A stretch of DNA of 64,000 nt from Demequina sp. NBRC 110055. GTDB taxonomy: Bacteria > Actinomycetota > Actinomycetes > Actinomycetales > Demequinaceae. The stretch is from assembly GCF_002090135.1 (NCBI RefSeq), contig NZ_BBRL01000004.1:1-64000 (forward strand). Reading direction: 5' to 3'. The position numbers and the translations under genes were made by a program. This document shows, in pieces, positions 8,142-15,022 of the stretch (the first letter of the stretch is position 1; every line of letters starts with the position of its first letter). The notes beneath the pieces are model-generated. The model saw only the letters and a list, made by a program, of their open reading frames with translations, was not told where the DNA came from and made no database searches.

Positions 8142-9479
8142 TCAGCCGTTAATGAGCTCGTTGAGCTTGGCGTCGTACTCCGTGGCCAGCGCGGTCACGT
8201 CGCCGCCCTCGGCGACAGCGGCGAAGTACTGCTCCATGATCTTCGCCTCCTCGATGGCGGCCCAGCCCGGCGCGGCCGGGGTGAGCTTGGCCGACTCGGC
8301 AGCCTCGAGGGCGATGTCGCCCATCGCGGCGACCTCGGTGTAGGTGTCGGCGTAGTCGAGGTTGGCCGGGCCAAGACCGTTCTCGGCGAGCATGGTCTGG
8401 TACTCGTCGCCGAAGATGATGCGCATCAGGTCCTTGGAGCCCTCGGGGTTCTGCGTGGCGGCAGAGATACCAATGTTCGAACCACCGGCGAACACCGGGG
8501 CCACGCCACCGTCGACGCCGGGAAGCACGAAGGCGCCGAACTTCTCGTCGTTCCATGTGGCGACCTGCTCGCCCTCGTCGTTCTCGGCGATGTCACCGAG
8601 CGACCAGTAGGCCCAGTTGGGAGCCATCGTCGTGGCGGCGGGGGTGCCCGACAGGAAGCCATCGTTGATGGCCTCGTATGCCGTCGAGTCGTCATCGGTG
8701 ACCTGCGCCACCGAGGCGGTCTCGAACAGTTCCTGCCACTGCTCCATGCCTTCGATCGACTCGGGCGTGGCGAGCGCGCCGGCCCACTCGGAGCCGTCAT
8801 ACGTCGCGATCTCGCCGCCGTTGGCGAAGATCCAGGAGATGCCGTCGCGCCAGTCCTGGCCGGGCACGTAGAAGCCGCCCACGCCCTGCTCCTTGAGCGA
8901 CGCGTTGACCTCGGTCACCTCGGCAAGGGTGGTGGGCACGGACACGCCGCCCGCCTCGTATAGATCCTTGCGGTACCACGCCATGCGCGAACCGAAGTAG
9001 TACGGCAGCGCGTAGTTCTTGTCGCCCACCGCACCGGCCTCGACGAAGCCCTGCAGCAGCGAGTCGCCACCCAGCTCTTCGTACATGTCCGTGATGTCCA
9101 TGAAGGCACCCACCGTGGTGAACGTCGCGGACTGGGTGTTGCCGACCTCGGTGACGTCGGGGGTGTTCTCCGAGTCGGGCAGCGCGGTGGTGAGCGACGC
9201 GATCGCGTCGCCCCAGCCGATCTGCTCAACGGTGAGGGCGCCTCCGTTGACCTCGGTGTACTCGGTCTTGAGGAACTCGATCAGCGGGTCGGGGGTGTCG
9301 GTGCCCATGAGCCACAGGGTGATGTCCTGCGCGGTGGCGTCGGAGGTCTCGGTGCCGGTCGTGGCCGAGCTCGTAGGCTCCGCGCTCTCTTCGCCCTCGG
9401 AACCGGACGAGGAGCATCCGGCGAGAACGATGGCAGAGGCAGCGGCGAATGCCGTCACCCCAAGCGTCATCTTCTTCAT
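8142..9479 (-). CDS. Extracellular sugar-binding lipoprotein of ABC transporter
   Basis: Solute-binding protein of 445 residues that captures the oligosaccharide outside the membrane. The start at 9479 (MKKMTLG) gives a proper lipoprotein signal with lipobox LAGC ending at Cys22, followed by a Ser/Glu/Thr-rich linker. The body fits the family 1 carbohydrate-binding proteins: a WGDAIASL segment, Trp/Tyr-rich ligand loops and a PGQDWRDGISWIF stretch. A GGAAG-type ribosome site precedes the ATG; a longer start upstream would place about 25 charged residues before the signal and is unlikely. First structural gene of the operon after the repressor. The ligand is inferred to be chitobiose or a related GlcNAc disaccharide. 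Confidence 0.93.
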   Translation of the reverse strand: MKKMTLGVTAFAAASAIVLAGCSSSGSEGEESAEPTSSATTGTETSDATAQDITLWLMGTDTPDPLIEFLKTEYTEVNGGALTVEQIGWGDAIASLTTALPDSENTPDVTEVGNTQSATFTTVGAFMDITDMYEELGGDSLLQGFVEAGAVGDKNYALPYYFGSRMAWYRKDLYEAGGVSVPTTLAEVTEVNASLKEQGVGGFYVPGQDWRDGISWIFANGGEIATYDGSEWAGALATPESIEGMEQWQELFETASVAQVTDDDSTAYEAINDGFLSGTPAATTMAPNWAYWSLGDIAENDEGEQVATWNDEKFGAFVLPGVDGGVAPVFAGGSNIGISAATQNPEGSKDLMRIIFGDEYQTMLAENGLGPANLDYADTYTEVAAMGDIALEAAESAKLTPAAPGWAAIEEAKIMEQYFAAVAEGGDVTALATEYDAKLNELING

Positions 9480-9510
9480 AGTGCTTCTTCCTTCTGTTGT
9501 GTGTGCCGTC

Positions 9511-9531
9511 CGTGACTCATGGGAAGTCACG
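9511..9531. promoter_or_regulatory. Short inverted repeat upstream of binding-protein gene
   Basis: Perfect 7-bp arms (9511-9517 CGTGACT and 9525-9531 AGTCACG) with a seven-base spacer sit in the 71-base gap between the repressor stop and the binding-protein start. It could be a weak processing hairpin or a protein site. It is unlike the repressor palindrome at 10727-10755. Confidence 0.3.
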
Positions 9532-9550
9532 TCGTGGGTGGTGCCTGGGT

Positions 9551-10726
9551 TCATGAGATCCCCAGTTGTCCGGTGAGGACGGTGACGACTGCTCCGAGCA
9601 CGACGATGTCGCGCCCCAGGGCGGTCATCCGCAGCGTGAGCGAGCCATGGACCTCGCCCATGGTGCGACTGCGGAGCGTCTCGGCCGTGGCCTCGAGGAG
9701 GTCCCCGGCGAGAAGATCATGTGGACCGGCGAGGACGACCTCGCCGAGGTTGAGAGCGCCGACGACGGGGCCGAGCGCAATGCCAAGCCGCTCCCCCGCT
9801 TCACGCAGGACGGCCGCCTTGGCCGACGCATCGGCCGCCTGCGAGATGTTTGCCTCAAGACGCGGCGAAGCCAGCCACGTCTCGAGGCAACCCGCCTTGC
9901 CGCACGCGCAGTCGGCACCACCATCCGTGCCGACGACGACGTGGCCGATCTCGCCCGCGGCGAAACCGGAGCCGTGCACGAGGTTCCCGCCGACGACGAG
10001 ACCGGCACCGAGACCACGGCCAATGCGGATGAGCATCATGTCCGCGCTCGCGCCACCAAACGCACGCTCGCCCTGGGCCGCAATATTGGCGTCGTTCGCC
10101 ACCTGGGTCGGCAGGTCGTAACGCTCGGCGATGAGCTGCTGGAGCGGCAGGTCGTGCCAGTCGAGGTTGGGGGCCGAGACGACGGCGCCGTCGAGATCCA
10201 CCAGACCGGGGCTGCCGACGCCGATGCCGATGACGGGCGCCGACGCACGGGCTAGGAGGTCGTCGAGCAGGTCGTAGACGGCTTGGACCGCGGCGTCGCC
10301 AGTCACGCCCCGGACGGGGACCTCGGAGCGTTCCACCACGGTGCCGTCGAGGTCCGTGAGGACCCCGCGGAAGGCCGAGTTGTTCGACAGGTCGAGCCCG
10401 ACGATGGAGAAGCCCTTGCGGTTGATGTCGAGCAGCGTCGCGGGCTTGCCTGGGCGAGAGTCGGGGCGCAGGCCCAGCTCGATGACGAGGTCTTCGGCGA
10501 TGAGGTCGGCAACCAGGTCCGAGATGGTGACGCGGGTGAGCCCCACCTCGCGGGCGAGGTCCGCGCGGGACAGGCCCTCGGCACGGTACAAGGCCTGGAG
10601 GACGAGCGCGCGGTTGTGACGGCGGGCGTGCTCGGGGCGCAGGCGCGAGGTGGGCCTCGCGGTGCCCGCGCGGACGGGGCGGGGTGCCGCCGTCCCGGGC
10701 TTGTGCTGCGTCTCCTGCGTCGTCAT
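9551..10726 (-). CDS. ROK-family transcriptional repressor (NagC/XylR type)
   Basis: Regulator of 391 residues. After a basic, disordered N-terminus of about 30 residues comes a winged helix-turn-helix at about 40-85 (core SRADLAREVGLTRVTISD), then a ROK sugar-sensing domain. The zinc site is intact: H262 of GEIGH and the CACGKAGC cluster at 273-280, unlike the kinase in the same operon. ROK repressors release DNA on binding a sugar or sugar phosphate, here plausibly GlcNAc or GlcNAc-6-P. It is the first gene of the operon and its start codon directly abuts a long palindrome, so it should repress itself and all downstream genes. Confidence 0.92.
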   Translation of the reverse strand: MTTQETQHKPGTAAPRPVRAGTARPTSRLRPEHARRHNRALVLQALYRAEGLSRADLAREVGLTRVTISDLVADLIAEDLVIELGLRPDSRPGKPATLLDINRKGFSIVGLDLSNNSAFRGVLTDLDGTVVERSEVPVRGVTGDAAVQAVYDLLDDLLARASAPVIGIGVGSPGLVDLDGAVVSAPNLDWHDLPLQQLIAERYDLPTQVANDANIAAQGERAFGGASADMMLIRIGRGLGAGLVVGGNLVHGSGFAAGEIGHVVVGTDGGADCACGKAGCLETWLASPRLEANISQAADASAKAAVLREAGERLGIALGPVVGALNLGEVVLAGPHDLLAGDLLEATAETLRSRTMGEVHGSLTLRMTALGRDIVVLGAVVTVLTGQLGIS

Positions 10727-10755
10727 AGTTAGTTAGTAAAGGTTACTAACCAACT
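10727..10755. promoter_or_regulatory. ROK operator palindrome abutting repressor start
   Basis: GTTAGTAA (10732-10739), spacer AGG, then TTACTAAC (10743-10750) is a perfect palindrome. Beyond one mismatched pair the arms continue for four more bases each (AGTT at 10727-10730, AACT at 10752-10755). The form matches known actinobacterial ROK operators of the TTAGTAA type. It touches the ATG at 10726, so bound repressor would cover the transcription start. No second copy was seen in the window. Confidence 0.8.
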
Positions 10756-10763
10756 CTCCGCAA
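10735..10763 (-). promoter_or_regulatory. Candidate promoter of the GlcNAc operon
   Basis: On the minus strand a TTGCGG -35 box (10758-10763) is 17 bases from a TTTACT -10 box (10735-10740) that lies inside the operator. The start codon is only eight bases past the -10 box and no Shine-Dalgarno is present, so the transcript is probably leaderless. Confidence 0.5.
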
Positions 10764-10914
10764 GGGGTCGGAACGTTTCGATTTTCACTGTTACCGAGTC
10801 GTGACTTTCCAAGCGGTGACCATCTCCTGACGTTCCGATGAACGCGCGGATGCCGCGCGGGCATCGCGCCTACCGTGGGCTGATGCACGCATACGACCCG
10901 CGAAACCGGCCGCT

Positions 10915-12423
10915 ATGAACGTCGTCGTCATCGGCGATATTGGCTGGAAATACCTCTATCACCTGGGCGATGAGGCCATGACCGAGGCCGCCATCGACAT
11001 GCTCCGCGAACGCGGTGTCGACGGCATCACCCTCATCGCCGGCGACGCGGACGTTGCCTCAGCGTTCTACGGGCTTCCCGCGGTCCCCCGCCTAGGCTTC
11101 AATGGTCGTTGGTCGCGTGATGGCAACGCCGGTCACCTGCGCACGGTCGACGCCACCCTTGCCGCAGGCGAGTTCACTCGCGGCACCGTGTACACCGCGG
11201 TGCGTGATGCCGACGCGGTGGTGATCGCCGGCGGCGGCAACATGAACGCCGCGCACAGTCATCACCTGTACGAGCGCGTTGCGCTCACCCGCGTCGCGGC
11301 GCACTTTGGCACCCCGTTGTACGTCACGAGCCAGACCGTCGGCCCCACACTGACCGACGACGACCGTGCGATGGTGGCGGAGATCGCCGCCTACGCGACC
11401 TCTTTTGGCGCACGCGAGGCTATGACGCACGCCCTGGTGTCGGGACTGGCCGAGGACCCGTCGCGCGTGGTGCACACGCTCGACGACGCGGCGGTGCTGC
11501 GCGCCGACGCTCCCGCCCGCGAGGCCGTCGAGTCTTTTGGCTTGCCGGACAGGTACGTCGCCGCATCGTTCTCAAACGGACCGGGCACCACGTTCCCCGA
11601 CGCCGCGACGTACTACCGCGCGATGGCGCGGCTGTGCGACGAGCTGGTCCGTCGTCATGACATCGACGTCGTTCTTGCGCCCCACGCGGGATCGTTCTCT
11701 CCCGAGCGCACCACGCGCGACCAGGACAGCAACCGCGCCATCGTCGACTACTCGACCAGCGGACGGGTAGCGGCGCTACCCCTGCTGACCGCGCGACAGG
11801 ACGTCGCCCTTGTCGAGCGCGCCACGCTTTCACTGTCGACCCGCTACCACCCGGCCGTGTTCGCGCCTGCCGTGGGGACGCCAGCGGGGTGCATCGCGCC
11901 GTCGTATTACTCGTCCGTGCGCATGCGTGGTGCGATGCGCAACGTCGGCCTCGAGCGCTACGTCCTGTCCACCGAATCCCTCGACCTCGCTGCCGAGGCG
12001 TTCGGTGAACTCATCGAAAACGCGGGCGCCGTGCGGGCCCACCTCGCCGGAGTCCGCCACGTCGCCCTCGACTATCAGGGCCGCTGGTGGGACGCGATCG
12101 TCGACTCGATGCGCGGCAAGCCGTGGGTCTCGCCGGGGCAGCTCCCGCGAGCCGCGGTGTACATCCCCGATGGAGCGTGGTCTGCAGCAAACGAGGCCTC
12201 GTTTCCCCTCTACGACGGGTACACGGAGCAGATTGAGCGGGCGGCGATGTGGGAATCCGAGGCACGTAGGTTCGCGCCCGCGCATGCTCAGGTGCCCGAG
12301 CTGCTTTCTGAGGCGCGCGCCGCGCGCCGATACCGTCGCCGCAAGTCCGTACGCATGGCCGATGCCGTGGGGAGGTTCCGTGAGCGTCTCGCCGGGTCGC
12401 CGGTAAAATCGACCTCACCCTGA
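10915..12423 (+). CDS. Polysaccharide pyruvyl transferase family protein, copy 1
   Basis: CsaB-type enzyme (Pfam polysaccharide pyruvyl transferase family), 502 residues, expected to add pyruvate ketals from phosphoenolpyruvate to a surface glycan. Landmarks are HLGDEAMTEAA near 16-26, AGGGNMN (105-111), SQTVGP (139-144) and, later, STRYHPAVFA. The last 60 or so residues are a charged helix ending in a basic RYRRRK stretch, possibly a membrane or partner contact. It has a close paralogue at 13526-15013. A sulfotransferase begins 15 bases downstream behind a strong ribosome site, so the two are an operon. Family members can be acetyl- or other transferases, so pyruvylation is a family-based inference. 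Confidence 0.85.
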   Translation: MNVVVIGDIGWKYLYHLGDEAMTEAAIDMLRERGVDGITLIAGDADVASAFYGLPAVPRLGFNGRWSRDGNAGHLRTVDATLAAGEFTRGTVYTAVRDADAVVIAGGGNMNAAHSHHLYERVALTRVAAHFGTPLYVTSQTVGPTLTDDDRAMVAEIAAYATSFGAREAMTHALVSGLAEDPSRVVHTLDDAAVLRADAPAREAVESFGLPDRYVAASFSNGPGTTFPDAATYYRAMARLCDELVRRHDIDVVLAPHAGSFSPERTTRDQDSNRAIVDYSTSGRVAALPLLTARQDVALVERATLSLSTRYHPAVFAPAVGTPAGCIAPSYYSSVRMRGAMRNVGLERYVLSTESLDLAAEAFGELIENAGAVRAHLAGVRHVALDYQGRWWDAIVDSMRGKPWVSPGQLPRAAVYIPDGAWSAANEASFPLYDGYTEQIERAAMWESEARRFAPAHAQVPELLSEARAARRYRRRKSVRMADAVGRFRERLAGSPVKSTSP

Positions 12424-12438
12424 CGACAAGGAGGCCGC

Positions 12439-13086
12439 ATGCCGGTCCTACGTAAGGACGGCGCCGCGTTGCTCTTCGTCCACATCCCGAAGACCGGAGG
12501 CGGCTCCGTCGAGACGGCCTTCCGCAAGCAGGGGTGGAAGGTCGACCACTTCGACGGCACCAGTGGCCCCGATTCGATGAACTACCTGCGGCTCAACTCA
12601 CCGCAGCATGCCGATGCAGCGCAGATCGAGGCAACCTTCCGGCTCGAGCGGTTTGCCGCGGTGTTTGCCTTTGTGCGCGACCCCCTGGCGCGCATCAAGT
12701 CGGAGTACGTGTGGCGCCATCGCTCCGATGAAGGAGTCGACACCTCGGGACGCGCCTTCGAGAAGTGGCTCAAGTCCAACTTGCGCCAGACCCTCACCAA
12801 CCCCTGGCGCTACGACAACCACTTCCGCCCGCAGGTTGACTTCATGGTGCGCGGCGCGCGGACCCTGCGCATGGAGGACGGCATCGACGCTGGCCTGTCC
12901 CACCTGGCGGACTTGACGGGGCTGGACGTGCCGCGCTCCGCTCCGCGGCGGCACGCCGGCTCCAATGTCTCGACCGTCAGCCCCTCCGACATCGAGGTCA
13001 CCGTCAAGGCGGCCAAGCGGGTCTCGGACTTCTACACCGAGGACTACCGGCGCTTTGGTTACGAGCGCCCGGACGCTGATCGCTAG
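12439..13086 (+). CDS. Sulfotransferase family protein
   Basis: PAPS-dependent sulfotransferase-like protein of 215 residues. The 5'-phosphosulfate loop HIPKTGG is at 15-21 and the 3'-phosphate motif FVRDPLARIKSEY at 78-90, as in Sulfotransfer_2 carbohydrate sulfotransferases. There is no signal peptide or membrane segment, so it works on a cytoplasmic intermediate. An AAGGAGG ribosome site precedes the ATG, and the gene follows the pyruvyl transferase by 15 bases. The acceptor is unknown; context suggests the glycopolymer made by this island. It converges with the tagD remnant and overlaps it by four bases. Confidence 0.85.
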   Translation: MPVLRKDGAALLFVHIPKTGGGSVETAFRKQGWKVDHFDGTSGPDSMNYLRLNSPQHADAAQIEATFRLERFAAVFAFVRDPLARIKSEYVWRHRSDEGVDTSGRAFEKWLKSNLRQTLTNPWRYDNHFRPQVDFMVRGARTLRMEDGIDAGLSHLADLTGLDVPRSAPRRHAGSNVSTVSPSDIEVTVKAAKRVSDFYTEDYRRFGYERPDADR

Positions 13087-13370
13087 TCGAGGTCGTCGCG
13101 GATGCTACGAATAATCCCCGCCGTCGACACATCGGGCGTCCGCGGAAGATACACGACGTCACAGTGATCGCGCAGGTCGTCGAGTCGGCCCGCCCAGTCA
13201 TCGCCCACGACAATCACGTCGGCAGAATGGGACGACAGATACTCTCGCTTGCGACCAGAGGAATCCTTAACGAAGACATCGCCCACACACGCGAGCGCGC
13301 ACACGATGCCCATGCGGCGCTCCTGGCGGCGCACCGGGTAGCGGCCCCTTGTTCGCGCGAGCAAGCTCAT
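13083..13370 (-). pseudogene. C-terminal remnant of a TagD-like glycerol-3-phosphate cytidylyltransferase
   Basis: The 95-residue reading frame aligns by eye with the last two thirds of TagD: a VGDVFVKDS segment, GDDWAGRLDDL, CDVVYLPRTP and a final VSTAGIIRSI that matches the family ISTT motif with T changed to A. The N-terminal nucleotide-binding half with the HxGH motif is missing, and upstream bases show no such sequence. A working TagD makes CDP-glycerol for poly(glycerol phosphate) synthesis. This looks like a 5'-deleted gene left between two pyruvyl-transferase units, perhaps from the rearrangement that duplicated them. Confidence 0.7.
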
Positions 13371-13485
13371 CTGACGACACCCCGAACGTCACCACCCGCT
13401 ACGTCGCGGCAAGACTACGGGAGAAGCACTCGCGTCCAGGCGTCGCGTCGAGACGCTCAGTACGTTCGCCTGCGAGTCTCACGGG

Positions 13486-13491
13486 TAATCT
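13486..13491 (+). promoter_or_regulatory. Candidate -10 box for second pyruvyl transferase gene
   Basis: TAATCT lies 34 bases before the ATG at 13526 and would give a leader of about 28 bases holding the ACGGGGA ribosome site. The -35 region is not clear. Confidence 0.4.
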
Positions 13492-13525
13492 TGGTCCGTC
13501 CATTCGACACTGGAACGGGGAGTTC

Positions 13526-15013
13526 ATGAAGGCCGTAGTCATCGGCGACATCGCCTGGCCAGATCTCTACCACCTCGGCGACGAGGCCATGACCGAGGCC
13601 GCCATCGACATGCTCCGCGCACGCGGCGTGGATGACATCACGCTCGTGGCAGGCAACCCCGGCGTGGCCGAGGACTTCTACGGCCTTCCTGCAGTGCGGC
13701 GGGTCAGGTTCCGCGGCGACTGGAGCCGCGGGAGGAACGAATGGCGCCTCGCCGACGTCGCGCGAGTCCTCGCCGAAGAGGATTGGGGCGACCACCCGAT
13801 CTATCCCGCTATCCGGGACGCCGATGCGGTGATTATCGCCGGCGGCGGCAACATGAACTCTCGCGACTACCACCTCCTGTTCGAGCGCGTAGCCGCGAAG
13901 CGCATCGCCGAGCATTTCGGCACCCCGCTGTACATCACGTCGCAGACCGTCGGGCCGATGCTCGATGAGCCTGACCGCGACCTCATCGTCGAGCTGCTGG
14001 ACTACGCCACCGCGTTTGGGGCGCGTGAGGGCACGACCTATGAGGTGCTGAAGTCGCTCGCTCCCGATCCGTCGAAGGTATTCCGCACCCTGGATGATGC
14101 GATCCTGCTCGAGGCGGACGATGCGGCCCGCGCCGCCGCGCGCGAGCTCGCCGGAGACCGGCCTTATGTTGCGGCGTCATTCACGTGGCACGCTGGCGCC
14201 GCGTGGCCCACGATCGAGGATTATCACGCTGCTGTCGCCGACGTCTGTCGCAGGGTGGTCGACGAGCTCGACCTCGACGTTCTCCTCGTTCCCCACGCCG
14301 GTTCATTTGATCCCGCCACGGCTAACAGGGACCAAGAGAGCAACGACGCCATCGCCGTGCTCGCCGCTACCGAGCGTGTCCGGGTCACCCGGATGGTCAC
14401 GGCGCGCGAAGACGTCGCACTGATCGCTGGATCCGCGGCGTCGCTGTCCACGCGGTACCACCCCACCGTGTTCGCGCCGGCATCGCAGACGCCAGCCGTC
14501 GCGATCTCACCCTCGTACTACTCATCCATCCGCATGGGCGGATCGCTAGGCAACGTGGGTCAGGGGTGCTTTGTGGTGCCCGCGGCATCCATCGACCTAG
14601 TGCTACCCGCTCTGCGTGAAGCAACCCAGCGTGGCGACGACCTCATCTCGGCGCTGGCCAAAGCTGGCACGGCCGCGACCTCATTTCAGGCGGCGTGGTG
14701 GGATGCGCTTATGGAATCGGTGTCGTCCCATACCCCTGTGGAGTTCGGTGCAACCTTTGATATTGCCCCCTTCGCACCGACAGGCGCATGGTCGGCGACC
14801 AACGAGGATCGCAAGCCGCTGACCGACCGATATGTCCAGGCTCAGGAAGACCTCACTCACATATCGGAACGCGTCGAGCTCCTCACCGCACAGCTTGAGG
14901 CAGCGCGCGCTGCCCGCTCCAAGGCCGAGGCACGCGAACGCAAGTCGAGCGAGACGCTCGCACGCTATCGCAACCGCAAGGTCATCCGGTTCCTCGACCG
15001 CTTAGGTCGCTAG
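13526..15013 (+). CDS. Polysaccharide pyruvyl transferase family protein, copy 2
   Basis: Paralogue of the protein at 10915, 495 residues and colinear with it from end to end: HLGDEAMTEAAIDMLR, FYGLPAV, AGGGNMN (105-111), SQTVGP (139-144) and STRYHP are shared. The C-terminus has a longer coiled-coil stretch (about 445-480) ending in RYRNRK. I chose the ATG at 13526, preceded by ACGGGGA, because it matches the paralogue's N-terminus; an upstream in-frame start adds about 59 unrelated residues. The two copies may modify different sugars of one polymer. It converges on the large fusion gene with nine bases between. Confidence 0.85.
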   Translation: MKAVVIGDIAWPDLYHLGDEAMTEAAIDMLRARGVDDITLVAGNPGVAEDFYGLPAVRRVRFRGDWSRGRNEWRLADVARVLAEEDWGDHPIYPAIRDADAVIIAGGGNMNSRDYHLLFERVAAKRIAEHFGTPLYITSQTVGPMLDEPDRDLIVELLDYATAFGAREGTTYEVLKSLAPDPSKVFRTLDDAILLEADDAARAAARELAGDRPYVAASFTWHAGAAWPTIEDYHAAVADVCRRVVDELDLDVLLVPHAGSFDPATANRDQESNDAIAVLAATERVRVTRMVTAREDVALIAGSAASLSTRYHPTVFAPASQTPAVAISPSYYSSIRMGGSLGNVGQGCFVVPAASIDLVLPALREATQRGDDLISALAKAGTAATSFQAAWWDALMESVSSHTPVEFGATFDIAPFAPTGAWSATNEDRKPLTDRYVQAQEDLTHISERVELLTAQLEAARAARSKAEARERKSSETLARYRNRKVIRFLDRLGR

Positions 15014-15022
15014 GCTGCAGGC

